Numbered from the stretch's first letter, positions 42,563-54,118 are shown. The stretch is DNA of 64,000 bases from Staphylococcus simiae (GCF_017357005.1 NZ_CP071589.1:1178001-1242000), one strand, 5' to 3'. The notes: generated by a model not told the origin, from the sequence alone. Numbers and translations: made by a program.

Positions 42563-43765
42563 GTGTCAAGAAGTGTTTTAAAATTTGGCGGATCTTCCGT
42601 CAGTGATTTTACCAAAATAAAAAATATAGCTGAAATGCTAAAAACACGTGTTGAAAATAATGAACAGCTCATAGTTGTAGTTAGTGCAATGGGAAAAACA
42701 ACAGACCTGTTAATGGAAAATGTTTCAACATTAACATCTACTCCAAAAGATCAAGAATTAGCACTACTTTTATCTACTGGTGAACAACAAACTGTATCCT
42801 ATTTATCAATGGTCTTAAATGACATTGGTGTAGGAGCTAAAGCTATGACTGGATATCAAGCTGGTATTAAAACAGTTGGACATCATCTTAAAAGTAAAAT
42901 TGCTGAAATTAATCCTCAAACATTTGACAATGCATTTGAACAATACGATGTTTTAGTTGTAGCTGGATTTCAAGGTATTAATGATGATTTCGAACTTACA
43001 ACACTTGGCCGTGGAGGTTCAGATACGACCGCAGTTGCCATTGCAGTAAGTAACGATATCCCTTGTGAAATTTATACCGACGTCGATGGTGTATATGCTA
43101 CAGATCCTAGAATTTTACCTAAGGCTAAACGCTTATCTTATGTATCATACGAAGAAATGATGGAAATGAGTGCCCTTGGTGCAGGTGTTCTAGAAACTCG
43201 TAGTGTGGAATTAGCGAAAAATTACAATATCCCCCTTTATTTAGGAAGAACTTTATCAAATGTGAAAGGAACTTGGATTATGTCAAACAAAGAATTATTA
43301 GAAAAGAAAGCAGTAACCGGTGTAGCGTTAGACAAACATATGATGCATGTAACGATTACTTATCCACTGCCAGATAATCGTTTATTAACTCAATTATTTA
43401 CAGAACTTGAGCAAGGCTCTGTTAATGTCGATATGATTTCTCAAATCGTTAATCATGATGGGTTACAACTTTCATTTACGATAAAAGACAATGATGTATA
43501 TCAAATTTCTACTATTTTTGAAAATCTGAGACATCAATTTGAAGCATTAGACTATAAAATAAACGAGCATTACGTCAAAATTTCATTAATTGGTTCTGGC
43601 ATGAGAGATATGTCAGGTGTTGCGTCAAAAGCGTTTATGACTTTAATAAACAATAATATCGCATTTTATCAAACTACAACATCAGAAATTAGTATTTCTT
43701 ACGTTATTGATTCTGAAAATGGAGAAATAGCTGTAGAAAAACTTTATGACGCATTTGATATTTAA
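42563..43765 (+). CDS. lysC: Aspartate kinase
   Basis: LysC phosphorylates aspartate, the first step to lysine and diaminopimelate. Of 400 residues, the kinase domain has KFGGSSVSDF at the start, TLGRGGSDTTAVA and EIYTDVDGVYATDPRI. Two ACT domains occupy about 265-400. The start is GTG 42563 after gggagga. Lysine control acts through the upstream riboswitch and probably also the ACT domains. Confidence 0.95.
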   Translation: MSRSVLKFGGSSVSDFTKIKNIAEMLKTRVENNEQLIVVVSAMGKTTDLLMENVSTLTSTPKDQELALLLSTGEQQTVSYLSMVLNDIGVGAKAMTGYQAGIKTVGHHLKSKIAEINPQTFDNAFEQYDVLVVAGFQGINDDFELTTLGRGGSDTTAVAIAVSNDIPCEIYTDVDGVYATDPRILPKAKRLSYVSYEEMMEMSALGAGVLETRSVELAKNYNIPLYLGRTLSNVKGTWIMSNKELLEKKAVTGVALDKHMMHVTITYPLPDNRLLTQLFTELEQGSVNVDMISQIVNHDGLQLSFTIKDNDVYQISTIFENLRHQFEALDYKINEHYVKISLIGSGMRDMSGVASKAFMTLINNNIAFYQTTTSEISISYVIDSENGEIAVEKLYDAFDI

Positions 43766-43828
43766 TGTTAAAATTATTATTAAAATATTCTAAAAATTTT
43801 TATTATTACAAATTGGAGTGACTGTATT

Positions 43829-45703
<1,875 letters not shown>

Positions 45704-45704
<1 letters not shown>

Positions 45705-46426
45705 TGAAAATTTTATTAATTGGTTATGGAACGATGAATAAACGCGTTGCACGTTTGGCTGAAGACAAAGGTCATGAAATTGTTGGTGTGATTACACCTG
45801 AAAATAATAACGACTTACCTTACAAGACTTATCAACATATATCAGAGGTTACTGATGCAGATGTAGCGATTGATTTTTCAAATCCCAATTTATTACTACC
45901 ATTATTAGATGAAGACTTCACGCTACCTTTAGTTGTCGCAACAACTGGTGAAAAAGAACAGATCATTACTAAGTTAGAACAATTAGCAACACGTATGCCT
46001 GTATTTTTCAGTGCAAATATGAGTTATGGTGTTCATGCTTTAACTAAAATATTAGAAGCTGCTGTACCTCTACTACAAGATTTTGATATTGAATTAACTG
46101 AAGCACATCATAACAAAAAAGTAGATGCACCTAGTGGCACTTTAGTTAAACTGTATGATGTAATCGAGTCATTACGCGAACAAACAAACCCTGTATATGA
46201 TAGACATGAAATTAACGACAAACGACAACCACAAGATATTGGTATTCATTCCCTACGTGGAGGTACTATTGTTGGTGAACATGAAGTATTATTTGCAGGT
46301 ACAGATGAAACAATTCAAATTACTCATCGTGCACAATCAAAAGATATCTTTGCCAATGGCGCAATTCAAGCTGCCGAACGCTTGATTAATAAACCAAACG
46401 GATTTTATACATTCGATAATTTATAA
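45704..46426 (+). CDS. dapB: 4-Hydroxy-tetrahydrodipicolinate reductase
   Basis: DapB reduces the DapA product with NAD(P)H. The 240-residue protein has an N-terminal [10 protein letters not shown] nucleotide motif and the catalytic [17 protein letters not shown] segment with the conserved His pair and Lys. It overlaps dapA by one base. Confidence 0.96.
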
Positions 46427-46452
46427 TTTTATATTAAGGAGACTTTAACAAT

Positions 46453-47172
46453 ATGGTACAACATTTAACAGCGGAAGAGATTATTCAATATATAAGTGAT
46501 GCTAAAAAATCAACACCTTTAAAAGTTTATGTCAATGGTCAATTTGATCATGTCGACTTCCCTAAGACTTTTAAAGTGTTTGGATCTGAAAATTCAAAAA
46601 TTATATTCTGTGAAGCGGATGAATGGAAACCGTTTTACGCTAACTACAAAGAACAATTTGAAGATGTAGAAATTGAAATGGATCGTCGTAATTCTGCTAT
46701 TCCATTAAAAGATTTAACAAATACGAATGCGCGTATTGAACCAGGTGCTTTTATTAGAGAGCAAGCAATTATTGAAGATGGTGCTGTCGTGATGATGGGA
46801 GCAACAATTAATATTGGCGCTGTCGTTGGTGAAGGTACGATGATTGATATGAATGCTACGTTAGGAGGTCGTGCTACTACAGGTAAAAATGTACATGTAG
46901 GTGCAGGTGCTGTATTAGCAGGTGTTATTGAACCACCAAGTGCATCACCAGTTGTTATTGAAGATAATGTTCTTATCGGTGCCAATGCTGTTATTCTTGA
47001 AGGTGTCAGAGTTGGCGAAGGTGCCATCGTTGCTGCTGGTGCTATTGTTACACAAGATGTACCTGCTGGTGCAGTAGTTGCAGGTACACCAGCGAAAGTA
47101 ATTAAACAAACTTCTGAAGTTGAAGATTCAAAACGTGAAATCGTTTCAGCTTTAAGAAAACTAAATGATTAA
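46453..47172 (+). CDS. dapD: 2,3,4,5-Tetrahydropyridine-2,6-dicarboxylate N-acetyltransferase
   Basis: DapD acetylates tetrahydrodipicolinate, committing this species to the acetylated branch of the lysine pathway. The 239-residue protein has a left-handed beta-helix of hexapeptide repeats (about 90-210: [22 protein letters not shown]) and AGTPAKVIK near the end. A Shine-Dalgarno aaggagac precedes ATG 46453. After this gene the operon is interrupted by about 700 bp of repeats. Confidence 0.95.
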   Translation: MVQHLTAEEIIQYISDAKKSTPLKVYVNGQFDHVDFPKTFKVFGSENSKIIFCEADEWKPFYANYKEQFEDVEIEMDRRNSAIPLKDLTNTNARIEPGAFIREQAIIEDGAVVMMGATINIGAVVGEGTMIDMNATLGGRATTGKNVHVGAGAVLAGVIEPPSASPVVIEDNVLIGANAVILEGVRVGEGAIVAAGAIVTQDVPAGAVVAGTPAKVIKQTSEVEDSKREIVSALRKLND

Positions 47173-47284
47173 ATCATAGTCAAAGTTGATTGCTAGTTTT
47201 TAATATTTCGAAATGAGCATATGGTTTAAATCATTCATTTCCAATAGAGTATGACATAAAAAAAGAATATAAAGAATTGGTTAC

Positions 47285-47765
47285 TATTGGCAGTAACTGT
47301 CTGTATTATAAAATATTGATTAACTAATTATTTATAATACTAGTCAGTCTTGCCGGAGTGGGAGTGACCCGTCTAGAAAAGTTTAAGGATTACAGTTGAC
47401 ACTATTCGTGCAACTGCATTGGGACCCAACAAAGAAAAATTTTAAAAGGATTACAGTTGCACTATATGTTCAACTGTATAAAAGCTACTAAAGATTGTAA
47501 ATCTAAGTAGCTTTAAATGTGCAAGCTGGGCAAGGGACCCAACATAGAGAAACTGTTTCACAGTTTCTACAAGCAATGCAAGCTGGGCAAGAGCTACTAA
47601 AGATTAAAATCTATAATAAATGATTACAATTGATTGCTAGCGCAACAATTGCATAAGAGCTACTAAAGATTAAAAATCTAAGTAGCTCTAAATGTGTAAG
47701 ACGGGCATCTACGAAATAATTTATTTTGAATCGATTATTTCTCTCCCACTCCTTTCTTTATATCA
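47285..47765. repeat. Composite repeat block inside the lysine gene cluster
   Basis: The block holds a hairpin element with taactgtct flanks (about 47295-47352), then STAR-like modules in the orientation opposite to those at 4.4 kb: gggacccaac (twice), tgcaagctgggcaag (twice) and gcataagagctactaaag...ctaagtagctctaaatgtg. Segments such as ggattacagttg occur twice. It ends in a ctcccactcc module. No coding frame is convincing. It separates dapD from the deacetylase gene. Confidence 0.8.
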
Positions 47766-47886
47766 ATAACTGACACAGTAACAACTTAGTTATAATAACT
47801 AAACAATTAAGTGTTTACTATTTGTTTGACGATGTAACCATACTGCACTAATAATATAATATTTTATGAACAAAGGGCTGATAAAT

Positions 47887-49038
47887 ATGAATGAAATAGA
47901 ATTTGTAACACAGCACAGACGCCATCTTCACCAACATCCAGAGTTAAGTTTGCATGAATTTGAAACAACAACATATATTAAGCAATTTTTAGATGACCTC
48001 AATATTACATATGACTGTCCACTTGAAACAGGTGTGATAGCTTATCTTGAAGGTAATGGATCTCATACTTTAGCTTTTAGAGCTGATATTGATGCCCTTC
48101 CTATTTTTGAAGAAAACGACGTACCCTACCGAAGTCAAACAGACAATGTTATGCATGCGTGTGGACATGATGGTCACACAACAGCATTAATGTTGTTCGT
48201 AAAACGCTGTAAAGATTTAGCTGATAACGGTAAACTTCCTCAAAATGTGGTGTTTATTTTCCAACCTGCTGAAGAAACTGGCGGTGGTGCTAATCGTCTA
48301 ATCAAAGCTGGTGCCTTTGATAAACACCCTATTGAAGCTGTCTTCGGTATACACGTTAATCCTTTCGCTGATGAAGGTGGTGCTGTAATTAGGGATGAAG
48401 AAATTACTGCAAGCGCCACAGAGTATCGTTTTTATTTTAATGGTTTATCTAGCCATGTTGCAGATAAAGAACAAGGTCATTCATGTGGTGAAGCACTACA
48501 ACATGCACTCGTACAAATATCTCAAATACAACAATTTCATCTTAATGGCTTAAAGCGTAACATTGTTCATATTGGTCATTTTGAAGCTGGTGAAGCAATT
48601 AATACAGTTCCTAGTAATGGTTATTTAGAAGGTACTATTCGCACCTATGATATTGATGATTTAACAACTGTTAAGCAACAAATGATAAAAATAGCTAAAA
48701 GTGTTAAATTATTATTTAATGTTGATTGTGAAGTGAAATTTGCTGAAGGTTATCCTCCAACAATGAATAGTCCTAAATTGCGTGCACAAGTTGAACAAGC
48801 TTTAATAGAGGCCGATTTAAAGGTTATCGACAAACCAACACCATTTTTATTCGGGGAAGATTTTAGCTTTTATGGCCAACAATTAGCCCCTGCTTACTTT
48901 GTTTTTATGGGAACACGTAACAAAGATAAAGGGTTTGTCACAGGTTTGCACACATCTCATTTGAATTTTGATGAACACGTGTTAATTGATGTGGCGAATT
49001 ACTATGAAAATATTTTGAAAAATTATAAAGAGGTGTAA
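47887..49038 (+). CDS. M20 amidohydrolase, probable N-acetyldiaminopimelate deacetylase
   Basis: By position and by the need to remove the acetyl group DapD adds, this is probably N-acetyl-LL-diaminopimelate deacetylase. M20D motifs are [39 protein letters not shown] and GLHTSHLNF, with the metal-binding Cys/His set intact. ATG 47887 follows aaagggctg. The frame begins 21 bp earlier at an ATG without a better ribosome binding site. The family also includes hippurate hydrolases (hence hipO in some annotations). Length is 383 residues. Confidence 0.85.
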   Translation: MNEIEFVTQHRRHLHQHPELSLHEFETTTYIKQFLDDLNITYDCPLETGVIAYLEGNGSHTLAFRADIDALPIFEENDVPYRSQTDNVMHACGHDGHTTALMLFVKRCKDLADNGKLPQNVVFIFQPAEETGGGANRLIKAGAFDKHPIEAVFGIHVNPFADEGGAVIRDEEITASATEYRFYFNGLSSHVADKEQGHSCGEALQHALVQISQIQQFHLNGLKRNIVHIGHFEAGEAINTVPSNGYLEGTIRTYDIDDLTTVKQQMIKIAKSVKLLFNVDCEVKFAEGYPPTMNSPKLRAQVEQALIEADLKVIDKPTPFLFGEDFSFYGQQLAPAYFVFMGTRNKDKGFVTGLHTSHLNFDEHVLIDVANYYENILKNYKEV

Positions 49039-49042
49039 TGTT

Positions 49043-50116
49043 TTGACAGCAACATGGTCAGTTAATACAGATATATTTCAACAAAATGCTGTAAAAGTTA
49101 AAAATAATCAACCCATTATGGCAGTTGTAAAAAATAATGCTTACCATTATGGTTTAGCATTTGCTGTAGATCAATTTTTGCAAGCTGGTATTACAACATT
49201 TAGCACAACATCATTACCGGAAGCAATACAAATTCGTCAACTTGCACCAGATGCCACTATTTTTTTAATGAATGCTGTTTATGACTTCGATGCTATTAGA
49301 GATAATGACATTCAGATGACGTTACCTTCTCTAAGCTATTACTATGAGAATAAACATCATTTGGCAGGTATACGTGTACATTTAGAATTTGAAAATTTAC
49401 TACATCGTTCTGGTTTTAAAACTCTGGCAGAAATTAAAGAAGTCTTGACAGATCATAGTAACAATAATGAGCCGAAAATGATTATTAGTGGTATTTGGAC
49501 TCATTTTGGCTATGCTGACGAATTTGATGTACCTGATTATGACATTGAGCGTAAACAATGGCTTAATGTCTTAAATACTTTATTAGACGAAGGTCATCAT
49601 TTCGATATGATCCACGCTCAAAATAGTGCTAGTTTTTATCGTGAAGGTCAAGTAGTACTGCCCTATCATACACATGCAAGAGTGGGTATTGCTTTATATG
49701 GTTCTAGACCATATAGTTCCTTAAACAACAATGATATTATCCAATCTTTAACAGTAAAAGCAAATGTTATCCAAGTACGCGAAGTACAACAAGGTGATTA
49801 TTGTGGGTATAGTTTTGCCTTTGAAGCAACTAGAAACCATACAAAACTTGCTGTAGTTGATATAGGTTATGGGGATGGTATTTTAAGAAGTCGTGCTCAA
49901 CATGAAGTGATAATAAATAATCAACGCTTTCCTATTCGAGCATTGATGATGAGTCATATGTTTGTTGAAGTTGATGACTCAGTGCAAGCACAAGATGAAG
50001 TAATATTATATAATAATGATATGCGCATCGATGAGTTTACCTTTAAGGGTGTTGGTGCAAATTCAGAACAATTAAGTGCAATGAATCATGATTCTTTACA
50101 AAAGGAGTATTTCTAA
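49043..50116 (+). CDS. alr2: Alanine racemase-family protein Alr2
   Basis: This is a fold-III PLP enzyme of the alanine racemase family. The PLP lysine is K30 in [10 protein letters not shown], which departs from the usual VVKADAYGHG. Arg of RVGIALYG and the Tyr in CGYSFAF (catalytic Tyr position) are present. The usual MDQ motif reads MMS, and the common C-terminal RVPRxY segment is missing. The start is TTG 49043 after gaggtg. It abuts the deacetylase and overlaps lysA by one base, so its role is probably within lysine/DAP synthesis. Confidence 0.85.
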   Translation: MTATWSVNTDIFQQNAVKVKNNQPIMAVVKNNAYHYGLAFAVDQFLQAGITTFSTTSLPEAIQIRQLAPDATIFLMNAVYDFDAIRDNDIQMTLPSLSYYYENKHHLAGIRVHLEFENLLHRSGFKTLAEIKEVLTDHSNNNEPKMIISGIWTHFGYADEFDVPDYDIERKQWLNVLNTLLDEGHHFDMIHAQNSASFYREGQVVLPYHTHARVGIALYGSRPYSSLNNNDIIQSLTVKANVIQVREVQQGDYCGYSFAFEATRNHTKLAVVDIGYGDGILRSRAQHEVIINNQRFPIRALMMSHMFVEVDDSVQAQDEVILYNNDMRIDEFTFKGVGANSEQLSAMNHDSLQKEYF

Positions 50117-51381
50117 TGACTGTAAAATATAACGCTTCAGGCGAACTAACGATGAATGACATGAGTCTAAAAACAATTGCTCAAAGTTTTGGTACACCTA
50201 CAATTGTATATGATGAAAATCAAATTAGAGAGCAAATGCGACGTTACCATCGTGCTTTTAAGGAAAGTGGCTTAGCATATAACATTTCCTATGCTTCCAA
50301 GGCATTTACATGTCTACAGATGGTTAAACTTGTTGCAGAAGAAGATTTGCAATTGGATGTTGTGTCAGAAGGAGAACTATATACAGCTTTAGAAGCTGGA
50401 TTCGACGCTAAAAAAATTCACTTTCATGGTAACAACAAGTCTAAACAAGAAATTAGATATGCGTTGGAAAGTGGTATTGGCTACTTTGTTATTGACTCAC
50501 TTGAAGAAATTGACTTAATCGATAAATATGCCAACGACACAGTAAATGTCGTTCTACGTGTTAATCCAGGTGTTGAAGCACATACCCATGAATTTATTCA
50601 AACTGGACAAGAAGATAGTAAATTCGGTTTATCTATTCGATATGGTTTAGCTGATCAAGCTATTGACAAGATTACACAAAGTAATCATCTCTATTTAAAA
50701 GGAATTCATTTCCATATTGGTTCACAAATTGAAGGCACAGAAGCAATGATTGAAACAGCTAAAATTGTCTTAAACTGGTTAAAAGAACAACAAATTGAAG
50801 TGGAGCTTTTAAATCTTGGTGGTGGTTTCGGCATCAAATATGTTGATGGTGATCAAAGCTTTCCAATCGAAGAGGGTATCGCAGAAATTACTACAGCAAT
50901 TAAAACTATAGCACATGAATTAAGTTACCCCCTACCTGAAATTGGCATAGAACCAGGTCGTTCAATTGTTGGTGAAGCTGGTGTTACTTTATATGAAGTA
51001 GGTACGATCAAGGATATTCCAAATGTTAATAAATATGTTTCTATAGATGGTGGCATGAGTGATCATATCAGAACAGCCTTATATGGCGCACAATATGAAG
51101 CATTACTTGTTAATCGACATGAAGAAGCCAACGATACAGTAACTATTGCTGGTAAGTTGTGCGAATCTGGGGATATTATTATTAAAGATGCTAAATTACC
51201 TTCTTCTGTTAAACGTGGCGATTATTTAGCTATATTATCTACAGGAGCATATCACTATTCTATGGCTTCAAATTATAATCAAATGCAGAAACCTTCAGTT
51301 TTCTTCTTAAAAGATGGCAAAGCACGTGAAGTCATAAAACGCCAATCGTTAAGACAGCTCATTATTAATGATACTAAATAA
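50116..51381 (+). CDS. lysA: Diaminopimelate decarboxylase
   Basis: LysA decarboxylates meso-diaminopimelate to L-lysine. The 421-residue fold-III PLP enzyme has K62 in YASKAFTC, HIGSQ, LNLGGGFGIKY, EPGRSIVG and AGKLCESGDI. It is the last gene of the cluster and overlaps alr2 by one base (TAATG). Lysine is the third residue of the staphylococcal stem peptide. Confidence 0.96.
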   Translation: MTVKYNASGELTMNDMSLKTIAQSFGTPTIVYDENQIREQMRRYHRAFKESGLAYNISYASKAFTCLQMVKLVAEEDLQLDVVSEGELYTALEAGFDAKKIHFHGNNKSKQEIRYALESGIGYFVIDSLEEIDLIDKYANDTVNVVLRVNPGVEAHTHEFIQTGQEDSKFGLSIRYGLADQAIDKITQSNHLYLKGIHFHIGSQIEGTEAMIETAKIVLNWLKEQQIEVELLNLGGGFGIKYVDGDQSFPIEEGIAEITTAIKTIAHELSYPLPEIGIEPGRSIVGEAGVTLYEVGTIKDIPNVNKYVSIDGGMSDHIRTALYGAQYEALLVNRHEEANDTVTIAGKLCESGDIIIKDAKLPSSVKRGDYLAILSTGAYHYSMASNYNQMQKPSVFFLKDGKAREVIKRQSLRQLIINDTK

Positions 51382-51528
51382 GTGTTGTAGAAATATATTT
51401 CACATTCATTTTAAAAGTAAAATAATTTGCGATAAATAATCTTTAATTTTAACCTTTTAATTTTTACAATTAGCACTCCCATTTTAATTAGTGGTGGATT
51501 TTATAATCAACTTAGCCACTTATAAATA

Positions 51529-51600
51529 AAAAAACCATATCTTATTACTATAAGTCAAAGTTTAAAGCTTATTGTAGTAAGGTATGGCTTTATTTTTATT
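51529..51600. terminator. Bidirectional terminator between lysA and the ABC-2 permease gene
   Basis: CCATATCTTATTACTATAAG pairs with CTTATTGTAGTAAGGTATGG with few wobbles. A-runs precede it and T-runs follow it, so it can stop transcription from both converging operons. Confidence 0.85.
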
Positions 51601-52350
51601 TTAATATTGTGTTCTTTTAAACGATATTAAAGCAACTGTATAAAATACAGCTATATATACTATAGTCAGAATAATCATTAATAACAGTTGATGGTTGAAA
51701 TCAGCAACGCTATCTATCTTTGTGAAATGAGACGGTAAAAAGTGAAATTTATTAGTTGCACTTGTCACTCTATCAAAAACAAATGCTAAAATAATAACAA
51801 CAATTGTTATACTATTATTAAATTTGGTGGATACCATAACACCTAAAAACACAAGAATCAATACTGTTAGTATAGTTGCTACTAATTGTAAAATCGTCAA
51901 TGAATCGTATAGTTTATCACCTAGTAATATAGAATGCGAAGAGTATGAATGTTTATTCGCATAGAATAAATAAACAATCGTAGTAGCTATAGAGATTCCA
52001 ATTAACGTCAATACAAAAGTTAGTACTATAGAACAAAGTTTTTGGTTGAAAATTTTAGCTCTATTTTGGTCTTTAAAAAATAATAAACGTCCCGAGGATA
52101 TCTCATCATAATATAGTTGACACGTTATCATCCCAAATAATAAAAGTGGTAAAACCATTTTTAATTGTGTATCATAGACAGCCAATAATAATTCCAAAAA
52201 ATTGACACTTGAAGGTTGATCTGATTCTAAAGCTATAAAATTACTTCCTAATAAATCGCTTATAAATATAAGTAATGGATAAAAACTAATAACAATTAAA
52301 AAGAAAGTAGTCTTTAATTTAAAAGTATAATTTAAGATTTGTTTAAACAT
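51601..52350 (-). CDS. ABC-2 type permease
   Basis: The 249-residue membrane protein has six hydrophobic segments (about 13-33, 58-78, 103-130, 150-172, 178-195 and 222-243). It resembles the permeases that pair with BcrA-type ATPases in bacteriocin self-immunity or peptide export. It follows the ATPase by 12 nt on the minus strand and ends the cassette. Substrate is unknown. Confidence 0.78.
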   Translation of the reverse strand: MFKQILNYTFKLKTTFFLIVISFYPLLIFISDLLGSNFIALESDQPSSVNFLELLLAVYDTQLKMVLPLLLFGMITCQLYYDEISSGRLLFFKDQNRAKIFNQKLCSIVLTFVLTLIGISIATTIVYLFYANKHSYSSHSILLGDKLYDSLTILQLVATILTVLILVFLGVMVSTKFNNSITIVVIILAFVFDRVTSATNKFHFLPSHFTKIDSVADFNHQLLLMIILTIVYIAVFYTVALISFKRTQY

Positions 52351-52362
52351 TTGCTCACCACT

Positions 52363-53223
52363 TTATTGGAAATAAGAAGATAATTGATTATCAATATTTT
52401 CTACTGTAATTAAAGTATTATGAGGAGAAATTTCTTGATTTATGAGTTGAAAATTATTATTTTCATTTATTATTTCAATAGAATTATGATTAATAGCTAT
52501 AATAAAATTAAACTTACTCATTAGTTCTTCTCTATTGTCAATTTGTTGTAAATATATTATACGCAGTCTATCTAAATAGTCATATTTTGTTAATTCTTTT
52601 ATTTCACCATTTTCTAATAATACTAAACGATTACATATTTGGCTTAATTCATTTAGTTGATGACTAGAAATCAAAAAAGTGGCCGCATATTTAGATGCAT
52701 AGTCTTGCAATAATTTAATAAGTTGTTCGATTCCTTTAGGATCTAGTCCAATGAATGGTTCATCTAAAACAGCAATTTTAGGTTCAGTAATTAAAGCTAT
52801 AGCTAAGCATAGACGTTGTTTCATACCAAAAGAAAAATGCTTAACTTTTTTATTGTCATCAGCTAATCCAACAAATTTCAAAATCTCAGTTATTTTCGGG
52901 ATAAACTTATTTAAGTTATTTACTGTTAAATAAAATAGTAAATTTTGCCGAGAAGTAAAATTTGGATAATAAATTTGATTAATCATAAAACCAAATTCAG
53001 TTAACAAATTATCTTCGTCATTAATATTAGTATTATCATAATAAATTTCACCTGTGGTTGGCTTTTGACATTTCGCAATGATTTTCATTAAAGTTGTTTT
53101 ACCTGCCCCATTTTTACCAATTAGGCCAACAATGTCCCCTTTATTCAATTCTAAATTGATATTATTTAAAATGAGAGTTTGATTTTGGTGGTATTTTTTC
53201 GAAATATTCTGTAACTTTAACAT
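52363..53223 (-). CDS. ABC transporter ATP-binding protein, BcrA-type
   Basis: Of 286 residues, the first 220 are an ABC domain: Walker A GKNGAGKTT, signature FSFGMKQRL (the FSxGMKQR form typical of BcrA/lantibiotic-immunity ATPases), Walker B IAVLDEPFIGLD, and H-loop ISSHQ. The C-terminal 65 residues are variable. Its ATG overlaps the end of the 59-residue peptide gene by 7 nt, so translation is coupled. With the permease it makes a complete exporter. Confidence 0.83.
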   Translation of the reverse strand: MLKLQNISKKYHQNQTLILNNINLELNKGDIVGLIGKNGAGKTTLMKIIAKCQKPTTGEIYYDNTNINDEDNLLTEFGFMINQIYYPNFTSRQNLLFYLTVNNLNKFIPKITEILKFVGLADDNKKVKHFSFGMKQRLCLAIALITEPKIAVLDEPFIGLDPKGIEQLIKLLQDYASKYAATFLISSHQLNELSQICNRLVLLENGEIKELTKYDYLDRLRIIYLQQIDNREELMSKFNFIIAINHNSIEIINENNNFQLINQEISPHNTLITVENIDNQLSSYFQ

Positions 53224-53396
53224 ATATATAATTCCCTTTTCTTAATAATTGCTACAATAGATAGAATAGCAAAATTAAATAGTGCAATAAAAATTAGCTG
53301 TGATTGTTCTTTCATATTTTCATTAATAGAGATTTCAAAATCTAAAAGAATTAAAATTAATACTTTAGTTTTAGAAATCAAAATGGATTTTACCAT
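53217..53396 (-). CDS. Small membrane peptide (59 aa) coupled to the ABC genes
   Basis: The frame runs from ATG 53396 to TAA 53217. The peptide has a hydrophobic stretch at about 11-20 and a clear membrane segment at about 34-51 (LIFIALFNFAILSIVAII), then KKRELYIC. Its start overlaps the stop of the 26-residue peptide (ATGGTAA) and its end overlaps the ATPase start. This end-to-start chain supports real translation. No family is recognised. It could be an immunity peptide or accessory subunit. Confidence 0.55.
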   Translation of the reverse strand: MVKSILISKTKVLILILLDFEISINENMKEQSQLIFIALFNFAILSIVAIIKKRELYIC

Positions 53397-53470
53397 TTGA
53401 TTCGTTTACCACGCCAGCCAAAATAAAAGCGTCGTATTTGAAGATGTAACAATTTAAAAATACTTTCCAT
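53390..53470 (-). CDS. Small cationic peptide (26 aa), possible leaderless bacteriocin or regulator
   Basis: ATG 53470 has gaaaggcg about 9 nt upstream and the frame ends at TAA 53390. The peptide starts MESIFKLLHLQIRRF and ends GKRIKW. It carries seven Lys/Arg against one acidic residue, with two Trp and several Phe/Leu, and could form an amphipathic helix. It is directly linked to a small membrane peptide and a BcrA-type exporter, a context seen for leaderless bacteriocins. No homolog is recognised, and chance is possible at this length. Confidence 0.5.
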   Translation of the reverse strand: MESIFKLLHLQIRRFYFGWRGKRIKW

Positions 53471-53579
53471 GGTTGACGCGCCTTTCTTTTAAATGCCTTT
53501 ACTCAATTATATATTATTTATATATAATTATAAATGTTTCTCCTAATACATCTTTAAAACTCCCCTGCTAGTTACAATG

Positions 53580-53978
53580 TCACTTTTTAATTTTATGCTT
53601 TTTATAGTAAGACAGAATGATAAAGATAATTATCATATAAATAGTTAAAAAAACAACATCATTAAAATTAAAATTATATTGGCTTAATGTAATATTATCA
53701 TCTTTTAAATGATTTAATGTATCATTAAAGTGCTTGTGGTATTGTGGTGTGTCTATGAGATGAAGATTAAACATATAATAGTATAAATCTAGAAACATAA
53801 TATTAGTAAAAATATACAATTTATTGTTAGTAGTTTTAAAGTAAAAGTAAGCTGCTATTAAAATAGGTATCGTTAAAATAAATATGAATATTAACAACAC
53901 ATTTAATTTCAAACCAACTACCGATAAAATACCATAAAATATTAAATTAAGAACTAGACTAATAAGAATATATATCAA
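53580..53978 (-). CDS. msa: Msa-like membrane protein (modulator of sarA locus)
   Basis: The 132-residue protein has four hydrophobic segments (about 2-22, 25-46, 53-70 and 106-124) with a polar stretch at 75-105. It resembles the S. aureus Msa protein by length, topology and motifs such as LYIFTNIMFLDLYYYMFNLHLI, and by position downstream of cspA. In S. aureus this locus (msaABCR) affects sarA expression and biofilm. Molecular function is unknown. Confidence 0.75.
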   Translation of the reverse strand: MIYILISLVLNLIFYGILSVVGLKLNVLLIFIFILTIPILIAAYFYFKTTNNKLYIFTNIMFLDLYYYMFNLHLIDTPQYHKHFNDTLNHLKDDNITLSQYNFNFNDVVFLTIYMIIIFIILSYYKKHKIKK

Positions 53979-54060
53979 TAGTAATCACCTCATAATTCCA
54001 AGCACACTCTATTTTATAATTATATTATAAGTACTATATTATAATTATTTCAAGCACAAA

Positions 54061-54088
54061 AAGAGCCTCTCACAATTGAGAGGCTCTT
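54061..54088 (-). terminator. Second terminator downstream of cspA, before msa
   Basis: AAGAGCCTCTCA and TGAGAGGCTCTT are perfect 12-nt arms with loop CAAT, followed on the minus strand by TTTTTG. It lies about 80 nt upstream of msa. Confidence 0.88.
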
Positions 54089-54118
54089 CTATGTTACTCA
54101 TAAAATAAGCATATTAAA

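Noticed and set aside
43784..43798. CodY-like box between lysC and asd (13 of 15 matches)
   Set aside because: It is in a very AT-rich intercistronic gap within an operon, with no promoter apparent, so a chance match is more likely.
46644..47027. 127-residue open frame on the minus strand inside dapD
   Set aside because: It mirrors the hexapeptide-repeat coding sequence of dapD, has no ribosome binding site or promoter, and lacks a recognisable product.
49780..49830. Replacement of the catalytic tyrosine of Alr2 by cysteine (YCGYSF)
   Set aside because: Aligning without gaps to other alanine racemases places the second Tyr (GYS) at the catalytic position, so the Tyr is kept.
53500..53535. 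AT-only palindrome upstream of the 26-residue peptide gene
   Set aside because: Arms made only of A and T are expected by chance here, and no convincing -35 element accompanies the TATAAT it contains.
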